Shown here in pieces: positions 54,554 to 62,011 of a stretch of DNA of 64,000 bases. A program made the position numbers and the translations under genes. This stretch comes from Gammaproteobacteria bacterium (lineage in GTDB: Bacteria > Pseudomonadota > Gammaproteobacteria > Pseudomonadales > Pseudohongiellaceae), in contig JAURWS010000052.1 in assembly GCA_030654835.1 (NCBI GenBank), positions 62,001-126,000 on the forward strand, written 5' to 3'. Below the pieces are notes generated by a model that had not been told where the DNA came from, did not search any database, and saw only the letters and a program-made list of their open reading frames with translations. Within the stretch, counting starts at the first letter, position 1. Every line of letters starts with the position of its first letter.

Positions 54554-56347
54554 TTACATTTTATCCGGGGTCACGCGCAACACTTCGGACACCGTAGTGA
54601 TGCCTGCCGCCACCTTCTGCGCGCCGCTCAGCCGCAGGCTGCGCATCCCTTCCTTGAAGGCCTCCTGCCGCAGCTTCTCCAGATCGGTCTTCTCATCGAT
54701 ACAATTCTTCAGTGCTTCGGACATCGGCATCACTTCATAGAGCCCCTGCCTGCCTTTGTAGCCGGTCTGCCGACACTCAAGACAACCGACACTGCTAGCG
54801 ACCGTCTTCGGCATGCGCACACTCCACGGACTGGTCAGCACCTTCCACTCTTCTTCACTGATCGCCGCGCGCGTCTTGCAGTGCGGGCACAACACTCGCA
54901 CCAGACGCTGCGCGACCACTCCGATGACAGTGGCCTTGATCAGATAAGGTGCCACGCCTAACTCCAGCAGTCGCGTGATCGCCGAGGGCGCGTCATTGGT
55001 GTGCAGCGTGGTAAACACGAGATGACCGGTGAGCGCAGATTGAATCGCCATCTCGGCCGTGGGCAGGTCGCGCACCTCGCCGATCATGATGATGTCCGGG
55101 TCCTGCCGCAGCAGCGCCTTCACGCCGCTGGCGAAATCGAGATCGATGTTGTCCTGCACCTGCATCTGATTGAAGGTTGGCTCCACCATCTCGATGGGGT
55201 CTTCGATGGTGCAGACATTGACCTCGTCGGTCGCCAGCATCTTCAGTGTGGAATACAGCGTCGTCGTCTTGCCACTGCCGGTAGGGCCGGTGATGATGAC
55301 GATGCCGTGATTGTAGGCAGTCATTTTCTTCCAGCGCTCCAGATCATCGCCCACCAGCCCGAGACTCTCGAACGGCCGCAGCAACACCTCGGGGTCGAAA
55401 ATCCGCATTACCAGTTTTTCACCGAAGGCGGTCGGCAATGTCGAGAGCCGCAACTCGATCTCTTCGCCATTCGGACTCTTGGTCTTGAGTCGGCCATCCT
55501 GTGGACGCCGCTTCTCCGCCACGTTCATGCGCGCGAGAATTTTCAAACGACTCGTCACCGCACTCATCACCTGCATGGGCAGTGCGTAGACGGTGTAGAG
55601 CACGCCGTCGATTCTGAACCTGACATTCCCTTTTTCGCGACGTGGCTCGATGTGAATGTCGCTGGCGCGCTGATCGAAGGCATACTGCAGCAGCCAGTCG
55701 ACGATGCTGATGATGTGCTGATCATTCGCCTCGGGGTCTTTGATATTGCCAAGCTCCAGCATCTGCTCCAGATTGCTGAGCCCGGACACCGTCTTGTTGC
55801 CACCACTGATCGCCAGACTGATGGAGTTGGCGAGGCTGTAGAATTCCGTCGTCAGCCGCTTGATCTCCAGCGGGTTGGCGACCACGCGCCGAATGCGCTT
55901 CTGCAGCACATGCTCCAGATCGGTCTCCCAGGAATTCACCCAGGGTTCAGCGCTGGCAATGGTCACTTCCTGCGGGCCGACGTCCACGGCAAGAATGTTA
56001 TGACGCTGCGTGAATGCGTAAGACATCACCTGCGTGACTTTGGCGACATCGATTTTAAGCGGGTCAATCCGGTAGTACTCCTGCCCGGCCTGTTCGGCGA
56101 GAAAGCGTGCGAGCGTTTCGATATCGAGCACTCGGTTAGGGGGCAGTTGATCCACAAGATTCTGGTCAGCGATCCAGACCAACAGAGGCTTCTTGAAGTC
56201 ACCGGTGTCGCGGCGTTTGTCGAGGAGGAGAGTGCTGTCGTCCTGACTGATGTGTCCGGACTTGACGAGGTCGCGCAGAAACCCGGGGAGGTCTACCGTT
56301 CGTCCAGGCGCTTTTTCCGTTTTTCTGGAGCCAGGGGTGGGGCTCAT
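54554..56347 (-). CDS. GspE/PilB-family secretion or pilus ATPase
   Basis: 597 residues. N-terminal MshE-N/GspE-N type region (about 20-200). The ATPase core has Walker A GPTGSGKTT (about 354), Asp boxes TIEDPIEMVEPTFNQMQVQ, Walker B DIIMIGEVRD (about 419) and His box TLHTNDAPSAITRLLELGV. A CX2C zinc motif (LCPHC, then GCLEC) completes it. It powers assembly of type II secretion pseudopili or type IV/MSHA-like pili as a cytosolic hexamer. No pilin or platform gene is adjacent, so the system it serves is not determined. It lies 29 nt upstream of glnE. Confidence 0.88.
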   Translation of the reverse strand: MSPTPGSRKTEKAPGRTVDLPGFLRDLVKSGHISQDDSTLLLDKRRDTGDFKKPLLVWIADQNLVDQLPPNRVLDIETLARFLAEQAGQEYYRIDPLKIDVAKVTQVMSYAFTQRHNILAVDVGPQEVTIASAEPWVNSWETDLEHVLQKRIRRVVANPLEIKRLTTEFYSLANSISLAISGGNKTVSGLSNLEQMLELGNIKDPEANDQHIISIVDWLLQYAFDQRASDIHIEPRREKGNVRFRIDGVLYTVYALPMQVMSAVTSRLKILARMNVAEKRRPQDGRLKTKSPNGEEIELRLSTLPTAFGEKLVMRIFDPEVLLRPFESLGLVGDDLERWKKMTAYNHGIVIITGPTGSGKTTTLYSTLKMLATDEVNVCTIEDPIEMVEPTFNQMQVQDNIDLDFASGVKALLRQDPDIIMIGEVRDLPTAEMAIQSALTGHLVFTTLHTNDAPSAITRLLELGVAPYLIKATVIGVVAQRLVRVLCPHCKTRAAISEEEWKVLTSPWSVRMPKTVASSVGCLECRQTGYKGRQGLYEVMPMSEALKNCIDEKTDLEKLRQEAFKEGMRSLRLSGAQKVAAGITTVSEVLRVTPDKM

Positions 56348-56474
56348 GGTCTGTCTCCTGCGCCTGCAATGTCACGTTCTGCGCGGGTGTCATCGCAGCT
56401 GTCATCTATCTGCCGACAAGTTTATACTGCGCGGCACTAAATACAACGGCCGCGCACTTCGAATGCCGATCTGT

Positions 56475-56579
56475 GTCGAGGGGGGTGGGCCACACCGGAC
56501 ACGCCGTGAATACATCCCTGTAGGCTCGGTGCCGCCATCCCTGGCGGCACACGGTCCGGCATGGCCCACCCCCCTCGAC
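56475..56579. repeat. Core-and-arms palindromic element, copy C
   Basis: Arms 56475-56500 and 56554-56579 (26 nt, 24 complementary, starting GTCGAGGGGGGTGGGCC) enclose a 53-bp core at 56501-56553. The core begins ACGCCGTGAATACATCC and contains GTAGGCTCG and CGCCATCC. Arms differ wholly from copies A, B and D. Confidence 0.82.
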
Positions 56580-56696
56580 CCAGCTCTACCTGCAGTGGTA
56601 CGCCGCCCGCTGATTGCGGAAAGACTCCCCGACCCAACGACCAGTCCCCTGCCCGACTCAAATCAGTCAGTACACTCCTGACGCGGCACAAAGGTA

Positions 56697-56815
56697 GATC
56701 GTTGGGTGGGCTGGCTCCCACTCTGGACCGGTGAGCGCCATGGATGGCGCGATCGAGCCCTACAGGGACGTATTCACGGGCGTGTCCTGAGTGGGAGCCA
56801 GCCCACCCAACGATC
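56697..56815. repeat. Core-and-arms palindromic element, copy D (reverse orientation)
   Basis: Arms 56697-56728 and 56784-56815 match in 31 of 32 positions (starting GATCGTTGGGTGGGCTGG) around a 55-bp core at 56729-56783. The core is the reverse complement of the others (GCCATGGATGGC, then GAGCCCTACAGGGACGTATT). It ends about 30 bp before the uup start, facing copy C. Confidence 0.84.
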
Positions 56816-56844
56816 GGCACAAATGCACCAAACCGGAATCTTCT

Positions 56845-58773
56845 ATGCTGCTTTACAGACTTTCGAACTTGTCACTTGCTTATGGTGATCGACCCCTTCT
56901 CGACAAGGTCGACCTCACTATTCACAAAGGCGAACGCATCGGTATCCTCGGCCAGAACGGCGCCGGCAAATCCACTTTCATGAAACTGCTCTGCGGTCAG
57001 GCCCTGCCCGACAGCGGCGAACTCTGGCGCGCCGGCGACCTGCGCGTCGCCTACCTCGACCAGAACCTGCCCGAACTCAGCAACGAGACGGTCTATGACT
57101 ACGTCGCCAGCGGCCTCGCCGAGCTGGGCGACCTGCTGCGCCGCTACCACGCCATGACCCACACCGATGCCGACAAGATCGACTGGAGCGACCCGCGTCA
57201 GCTCGACCAGATGGCAGACCTGCAGAAGCAAATCGAAGCCCGCGACGGCTGGGCCTTCCAGCACCGCATCGACAACGTGGTCGACAGCCTCAAGCTGCCC
57301 GCAGATTCCCTGATGCGCAACCTCTCCGGCGGCAACCGTCGTCGCGCCGCCCTCGGCCGCGCGCTGGTGTGCAACCCGGACATGCTGCTTCTCGACGAGC
57401 CCACCAACCACCTCGACATCCCCACCATCGAATGGCTGGAAAAGTACCTCAACAACTTCAACGGCGCCGTGCTGGTCATCAGCCACGACCGCCAGTTCCT
57501 GCAGCGCATCACCAATCGCATCATCGAAGTGGACCGCGGCCGCCTGCGCTGCTGGGACTACGATTACGAGAGCTTCCTGGTGTTCCGCGAGCAGCAGCTG
57601 GACGCCGAAGACAAAGCCAACAGCGAGTTCGACAAGAAGCTCGCCGACGAAGAGAAGTGGATTCGCACCGGCATCAAGGCGCGCCGCACCCGCAACGAAG
57701 GCCGTGTGCGCGCACTGGAACAGATGCGCTACGAACGTCAGGCGCGCCGTGAACTCAGCGGCAAGGCCAAGTTCGAGCTGGAACAGTCCGGCTCTTCCGG
57801 CAAGATCGTCATCGAAGCCACGAAGATCACGCACGGCTTCGGCGGCGCACCGCTGATCAACAACTTCTCCACCCGCATCCTGCGCGGCGACCGCATCGGC
57901 TTCATCGGCGCCAATGGCTGCGGCAAGACCACGCTACTGAAGATTCTGCTGGGCACGCTGCAACCGGACGAAGGCGAGGTCAAGATCGGCACCAACCTCG
58001 AACTGCTCTACTTCGACCAGCTGCGCAATCAGCTGGAGCTGGACAAGTCGATCATCGACAACCTCTGCGAAGGCCGCGATTTCATTGAGATCAACGGCAA
58101 GCAGCGCCACGTCATCAGCTATCTGCAGGACTTCCTGTTCGTGCCCGCGCGCATGCGGCAGCCGGTGAAGTCACTCTCGGGCGGTGAACAGAATCGTCTG
58201 ATCCTTGCCAAGCTGTTCAGCAAGCCGGCCAACCTGATCGTGCTCGACGAACCGACCAACGACCTCGACATGGAAACGCTGGAACTGCTGGAGGAAATTC
58301 TGCTGGAGTTCAGCGGCACCATCCTGCTCGTCAGCCACGACCGGCGCTTCCTCGACAACGTCGTCACCAGCAGCATCGTCTTCGAAGGCAATGGCGTGGT
58401 GAAGGAATACGTCGGCGGCTATCAGGACTGGGTGAATCAGGGCGGCAAACTGGTGTCGTTCGCGGACCAGGGGAAGGAAGCCAAGGAGGCCAAGGAGGAA
58501 GCTAAGGCTGCTGCGCCGGTTGCTGTGAGCAAGCCTGTCGAGAAGCCCAAGGTCAGTAGCCTTTCGAGCAACGAAAAGCGCGAGCTGGACCTGCTTCCCA
58601 AAGATATCGAGAAACTGGAACAAAAGATCGCGGATCTGGAAGCGGTGATTGCGGGCGAAGGATTCTTCGCGCAGGAACAGAAGAAGATCGATGCGAAGCT
58701 GGCCGAGCTGGCCAAGTTCCAGTCGCAGCTGGAAACCATGTATGCGCGGTGGGAGCAGCTGCTGGAGAAGTAG
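56845..58773 (+). CDS. uup: ABC-F family ATPase Uup
   Basis: 642 residues from ATG 56845. Two ABC domains: Walker A GQNGAGKST (about 36) and GANGCGKTT (about 360), signatures LSGGNRRRAALGRALVCNP and LSGGEQNRLILAKLF, Walker B LLLDEPTNHLDI and IVLDEPTNDLDM. The ABC-F linker between them includes KWIRTGIKARRTRNEGRVRAL. The C-terminal coiled coil (EKRELDLLPKDIEKLEQKIADLEAVIAGE) is typical of Uup, which acts on ribosomes or branched DNA and lowers precise excision of transposons. No membrane domain. Confidence 0.93.
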   Translation: MLLYRLSNLSLAYGDRPLLDKVDLTIHKGERIGILGQNGAGKSTFMKLLCGQALPDSGELWRAGDLRVAYLDQNLPELSNETVYDYVASGLAELGDLLRRYHAMTHTDADKIDWSDPRQLDQMADLQKQIEARDGWAFQHRIDNVVDSLKLPADSLMRNLSGGNRRRAALGRALVCNPDMLLLDEPTNHLDIPTIEWLEKYLNNFNGAVLVISHDRQFLQRITNRIIEVDRGRLRCWDYDYESFLVFREQQLDAEDKANSEFDKKLADEEKWIRTGIKARRTRNEGRVRALEQMRYERQARRELSGKAKFELEQSGSSGKIVIEATKITHGFGGAPLINNFSTRILRGDRIGFIGANGCGKTTLLKILLGTLQPDEGEVKIGTNLELLYFDQLRNQLELDKSIIDNLCEGRDFIEINGKQRHVISYLQDFLFVPARMRQPVKSLSGGEQNRLILAKLFSKPANLIVLDEPTNDLDMETLELLEEILLEFSGTILLVSHDRRFLDNVVTSSIVFEGNGVVKEYVGGYQDWVNQGGKLVSFADQGKEAKEAKEEAKAAAPVAVSKPVEKPKVSSLSSNEKRELDLLPKDIEKLEQKIADLEAVIAGEGFFAQEQKKIDAKLAELAKFQSQLETMYARWEQLLEK

Positions 58774-58795
58774 CAGCTCGCTCCCTCTCGTTTGC

Positions 58796-58827
58796 GATCG
58801 CTTGTGGGAGCTTGCCTGCAAGCGATC
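58796..58827. repeat. REP-like hairpin downstream of uup
   Basis: GATCGCTTG (58796-58804) and CAAGCGATC (58819-58827) are perfect inverted arms around TGGGAGCTTGCCTG. Variant of the REP family like that at 39803-39830; it may end the uup transcript. Confidence 0.7.
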
Positions 58828-58890
58828 AACCCCTGCTGACAAAGCACCCACTGCGCCTCAGACGCGTTTCCCGCATCCCATTCCAAAGCA

Positions 58891-58920
58891 TTGTCTTTTA
58901 ATAAAGATCCGAGCTAGACT
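58891..58920 (+). promoter_or_regulatory. Candidate cassette-array promoter
   Basis: TTGTCT (58891-58896), 18-bp spacer, TAGACT (58915-58920), about 45 bp before the first cassette boundary and reading into the array. It may act as the common promoter (Pc-like) for the downstream cassettes. Confidence 0.45.
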
Positions 58921-58938
58921 CCCGCCAGATTAATGAGG

Positions 58939-58956
58939 GAGTGTGCATGCACACTC
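58939..58956. repeat. Perfect 18-bp palindrome next to the first cassette boundary
   Basis: GAGTGTGCATGCACACTC, 7 bp before GTTAGGC at 58964. It could be an operator or part of an attI-like site. Confidence 0.6.
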
Positions 58957-58963
58957 TAAAAAG

Positions 58964-58970
58964 GTTAGGC
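58964..58970. other. GTTAGGC recombination core at the left end of the cassette array
   Basis: Matches the integron core GTTRRRY. The first cassette would start after its G. The attC at the end of the same cassette opens with GCCTAAC, the exact reverse complement, as required if the two came from one circular cassette. Confidence 0.6.
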
Positions 58971-58973
58971 GTC

Positions 58974-59411
58974 ATGCAGACAATAGAACTATCCGTCTTT
59001 GCCGACTATCACCAGTTCTATCTGCAGGACGATGACGAGCGCTTCGGCAATTTCTCGGATGCGTGGACTCCAGGGGCTACTGAGCGACTTTTAGCTGTGG
59101 CAGAGCACGTTGTGGGGATTGGCACTGTGCGAAACATGGAAGTAGCGGTCAGGATCGAGGTTGGGTCGCAACTCCCGAATCTCGACCCGTCGCAGTGGGA
59201 TAAGGTGAATCGGACTTCGCTCGTTTGTGATACCGGGCGTATTGTTGTGGCCGGTTGCACCGACTACTTCCCTGATGCCAGACGCCTTAACGTAACCCCC
59301 GGAACTTACGACGTTTTAGTTGGTTACAAAAATCTGCAGTCCTTGTCTGAAGACGGGCTTGAGGGTGACGACAGCTATCACATCTTTCTGGCGCCGAGGA
59401 ATGACGCCTAA
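58974..59411 (+). CDS. Cassette 1: unknown protein, possibly ComJ-like
   Basis: 145 residues from ATG 58974, 3 nt after the GTTAGGC core. Soluble, strand-rich, acidic: ELSVFADYHQFYLQDDDERFGNFSDAW, then GTVRNMEVAVRIEVG, NVTPGTYDVLVGY and SYHIFLAP. The YHQFYLQD opening and final PGTYDV pattern recall ComJ/nuclease-inhibitor-like proteins, but this is weak. The TAA stop lies inside the attC core GCCTAAC, a common feature of integron cassettes. Confidence 0.65.
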   Translation: MQTIELSVFADYHQFYLQDDDERFGNFSDAWTPGATERLLAVAEHVVGIGTVRNMEVAVRIEVGSQLPNLDPSQWDKVNRTSLVCDTGRIVVAGCTDYFPDARRLNVTPGTYDVLVGYKNLQSLSEDGLEGDDSYHIFLAPRNDA

Positions 59412-59496
59412 CACCTCGCTGGAGCGGACGCGTGGAAGATGAAGTGCCAAGCTCATACACCGGCGCGCGCGCCGCTCAGCTCAACCGTTATGAGGC
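59406..59496. other. attC site of cassette 1
   Basis: R'' GCCTAAC (59406-59412, fits RYYYAAC). L'' GCTGGAGCGG (59418-59427) pairs with L' CCGCTCAGC (59472-59480), leaving one extrahelical G. R' GTTATGAGGC lies at 59487-59496. Between the stems is a 44-nt variable loop. Size (91 nt) and order are those of an integron attC. Confidence 0.78.
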
Positions 59497-59505
59497 ACTG
59501 CGAGC

Positions 59506-60123
59506 GTGGTGAGTGATTCGGACAATTGGAAGGAAAGCTTGGTCCGCTCATTAGGGAGGGCGAGACGCTTCTTCTCAAATTCAGGTAAGTTCGAGCGGGA
59601 ATGCTGGGTCGCGAAGACTTTTCTTAGAAGACTAGGTATTAATGTCGAGCCACACGAGCTAGAGCGGGCGGATGAACCGGTTGATGTTCTAGTAAGGGAA
59701 GCGAGGTTTCAAATTAAGGAAGCTATGCCCCCCGGTCGCAAGAGACAATTGGAGTATTCGATAAAACTGTCTGAAGCTGAGGCTGCGAAGCGACGCGCAG
59801 ACCTACTGAAGACTTACACTCCGATAGAGATGCGGGGGCAGGAAATTTTCAACATTTGCAGCAGCTACGCCGAGAAACTTGTCAGCGAGAATGCATATGG
59901 CCCGAAGGAAATCTCCAATATAGATTTGTTGGTGTACGTGAACTACCCGGGGAACCATGAGTTTGAACCTTATGAAGGTCGTCTTAGCGCGTCTCCATTT
60001 CGCTCCGTTAGTTACCTCTCAAATAGGTATGCATCGGTAATCTTTGCCGCGCCCTCGGCAGTTGAGTGGCTAAAGGATCAAATCGGAGTCGTGTCGGATA
60101 TGCTGCCTTACGAGGAGGACTGA
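59506..60123 (+). CDS. Cassette 2: DUF1780 family putative endonuclease
   Basis: 205 residues from GTG 59506. KFERECWVAKTFLRRLGINVEPHELERADEPVDVLVREARFQIKEAMPPGRKR fits DUF1780, described as a putative endonuclease. VDVLVREARFQIKE has the D...(E)xK spacing of a PDEXK-type nuclease core, which is my inference. The rest is helical with an acidic tail. It is flanked by cassette boundaries on both sides and is AT-richer than core genes. A defence or stress role is possible but unproven. Confidence 0.6.
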   Translation: MVSDSDNWKESLVRSLGRARRFFSNSGKFERECWVAKTFLRRLGINVEPHELERADEPVDVLVREARFQIKEAMPPGRKRQLEYSIKLSEAEAAKRRADLLKTYTPIEMRGQEIFNICSSYAEKLVSENAYGPKEISNIDLLVYVNYPGNHEFEPYEGRLSASPFRSVSYLSNRYASVIFAAPSAVEWLKDQIGVVSDMLPYEED

Positions 60124-60128
60124 ATGGC

Positions 60129-60235
60129 GCCTCATACAGTCCGGTCAAGAGCGACAAAAGCATGTCGTCATGCCTTTTGCAGAAGGCGCAAAAGCCACGC
60201 CAACATACTTTTGCTCCTTACCAGGGGCGTAAAGC
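60129..60235. other. Degenerate attC-like site of cassette 2
   Basis: GCCTCATAC at 60129-60137 is the reverse complement of TTATGAGGC, the first bases of cassette 2 (59488). The right end is weak: GTAAAGC at 60229-60235 fits GTTRRRY except for one base. The stems (around CCGGTCAAGAGC and GCTCCTTACCAGG) pair only in part. Confidence 0.45.
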
Positions 60236-60247
60236 AGCGAGAGCGAG

Positions 60248-60772
60248 ATGAAAACACAAGTTACGATTGCAATTCTAGTGGGCGCAGTGGGGTTTATAAC
60301 CTTCACAGTTCTCCTTATCGAAGGTGTCATCAATGGACTCGGCTACTTTAGCTTGCTATCCCTTTTAGCCTTGGTATGTATCGTCACACCTGTATTAGGC
60401 AGGCTAAGCGAGTTGGATATCAAGAATTTGAAGCTGACGCTGCAGAAAATCGAGACGACCAAAGAAGAGATTTACGCAAAAGAGGAGTCGCTTAACGAAA
60501 CGTCATACATCTTGTCCGAAGTCATCGCAGCGAACTCTACACTCACCGGCATGTTTGGTGACAAAGACTCACACAGTTACGGCAAGGCAATAGTAAAGAA
60601 TAAAATTAATAAGTTGGGGAAGAATCTCAAGATTCCGCAGGAAAAAATTGACGAGCTATTTAAATATCAGGCCGCGTTAGACGAATTACAACAGTATTCT
60701 GGCGATGAGAGAAATTTGAAGTGGAAGGAGTTTGTAGAATTGCTCAAGCAAGGCGCGGAACAAGATGCTTAA
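60248..60772 (+). CDS. Cassette 3: membrane protein with long cytosolic helical domain
   Basis: 174 residues. Two N-terminal helices (VTIAILVGAVGFITFTVLLIEG; YFSLLSLLALVCIVTPVLG) followed by a charged helical region (LKLTLQKIETTKEEIYAKEESL) and a second helical part ending in acidic residues. GAGAG precedes the ATG. No domain recognised. Low GC. The stop TAA lies within the attC3 core. Confidence 0.65.
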   Translation: MKTQVTIAILVGAVGFITFTVLLIEGVINGLGYFSLLSLLALVCIVTPVLGRLSELDIKNLKLTLQKIETTKEEIYAKEESLNETSYILSEVIAANSTLTGMFGDKDSHSYGKAIVKNKINKLGKNLKIPQEKIDELFKYQAALDELQQYSGDERNLKWKEFVELLKQGAEQDA

Positions 60773-60832
60773 AAATCAAGTGAACTTCGCGCCTGCGGCG
60801 CCGGACGTCTCCTTCAGTGTCGCCGGTTACTA
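60767..60832. other. attC-like site of cassette 3
   Basis: GCTTAAA core (60767-60773). CAAGTGAA (60777-60784) pairs with TTCAGTG (60813-60819) with one extra base. The centre is CGCGCCTGCGGCGCCGGAC and the right core GTTACTA (60826-60832). The left half is nearly identical to the site after cassette 4. Confidence 0.5.
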
Positions 60833-60858
60833 TGGGCAATATAGGTAAATGGGCTGCG

Positions 60859-61305
60859 ATGAAAAAATATATGGGCTTATACATCCTTTTTTCTGCTGTC
60901 ATCACCATCCAGGTGATAGCAGGCTACTTTATCATTACAGGACTCTCTACTTGGTCTGATCGCGGCACATTTGGGGATATGTTTGGTGCAGTCAATACAT
61001 TGTTTTCCGGCTTAGCTTTTGCTGGAGTAATTTATGCGATCTACCTGCAAAGCAAGGAATTGGAACTTCAGAGGATGGAGTTGGAATTAACAAGAAACGA
61101 ATTGGCTAAATCCGCAGAAGCCCAAAATAGCCAAGTTAGATTAATGTTACATTCTGCGAAATTGAATGCCGTGGCTGCGAAATTAAGTACGTATACAAAT
61201 GTAATGGTCGCAGGAAGGAGGTTGCCAGAAACCGGAAAGTCATCCCATGATTTAGTTTCTGAAGCACTTGCGGAATTAGAAAATCTTCAAAATGAAAACG
61301 TATAA
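60859..61305 (+). CDS. Cassette 4: membrane/coiled-coil protein, AbiC-like layout
   Basis: 148 residues from ATG 60859 (an ATG at 60832 is possible but lies in the boundary core). Helix 1 is LYILFSAVITIQVIAGYFIITG and helix 2 is FGAVNTLFSGLAFAGVIYAIYLQ, followed by a coiled coil (KELELQRMELELTRNELAKSAEAQ). The GTFGDMFGAVNTLFSGLAFAG segment with coiled coil is common in small membrane proteins annotated near putative abortive-infection proteins. Function unproven. Confidence 0.62.
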   Translation: MKKYMGLYILFSAVITIQVIAGYFIITGLSTWSDRGTFGDMFGAVNTLFSGLAFAGVIYAIYLQSKELELQRMELELTRNELAKSAEAQNSQVRLMLHSAKLNAVAAKLSTYTNVMVAGRRLPETGKSSHDLVSEALAELENLQNENV

Positions 61306-61374
61306 TAATCAAACAACTACGCGCCTTCGGCGCCGGACACGCTAAAGCGTGCCTGCCTTTGAGGTGTTTTAGCC
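61303..61374. other. attC-like site of cassette 4
   Basis: TCAAAC with TTTGAGG (about 61309 and 61358) forms the short stem. AATCAAACAACTACGCGCC then CGGCGCCGGAC repeats the left half of the cassette 3 site. An internal hairpin CACGCTAAAGCGTG follows, and GTTTTAGCC (61366-61374) is the right core, off consensus. Confidence 0.42.
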
Positions 61375-61389
61375 TGCATAGGAGACACC

Positions 61390-61935
61390 GTGCGAGATAT
61401 CGAAGGCGTTGAAGACGTGGTGCGCTCCCTTGCCCCGCACTGGAAAGAGATCGAAGCACACTTTCATCAAGAAAATGCGCAATTAATCGAACTACTCCGC
61501 CACGATCACGACTCACTTGGGCGGGTGTTGAAGTGCCATCTGATAGTGGAACACTATCTCGATCGGTTCCTTGCGGAGTTTCTAAATCTACAAGACATAG
61601 TAGATGCGAAACTTTCGTTTTTCCAAAAGGCGAAACTCCTTCCAAACCAAGGATCTGCGACGGCCTTCGTCAAGCCCGGAATATTGAAACTGAACTCAAT
61701 ACGAAATCGATTTGGGCATACTCTTCGGCCCGACCTGAACATGGAAGAACTCGGCCCTATAAATGAAGTGCTTGCCTTAGCCAGGCCCAACAACCAAGGT
61801 GATCACCTCTCTCGAATTGAGGCATTCACTACAGTGGCTGTTGCCTTCTTGGTTGTGCCACCTCCCAATTTGCAGGCTGCTTTCCTAGAGGCCTTTCGGG
61901 CAGTTCGTGTAAATGCTGCTCAACCAGACCCATAG
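61390..61935 (+). CDS. Cassette 5: HEPN-like helical protein
   Basis: 181 residues from GTG 61390 (GGAG 5-6 nt upstream). LKCHLIVEHYLDRFLAEFLNLQDIVDAKLSFFQKAKLL followed by LKLNSIRNRFGHTLRPDL has the arrangement of MltR-like/HEPN proteins. RNRFGH supplies the Rx4H motif of HEPN ribonucleases. HEPN proteins act in toxin-antitoxin and abortive phage defence. No nucleotidyltransferase (MNT) partner is adjacent. The domain call is from pattern only. Confidence 0.52.
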   Translation: MRDIEGVEDVVRSLAPHWKEIEAHFHQENAQLIELLRHDHDSLGRVLKCHLIVEHYLDRFLAEFLNLQDIVDAKLSFFQKAKLLPNQGSATAFVKPGILKLNSIRNRFGHTLRPDLNMEELGPINEVLALARPNNQGDHLSRIEAFTTVAVAFLVVPPPNLQAAFLEAFRAVRVNAAQPDP

Positions 61936-62011
61936 CGGCATACCGCTAAGGTCGTGCTTGCCCAGACGTCATGCTTCTTGAATTTTTATTTATCCCTTTT
62001 CGAGTAGTGTC

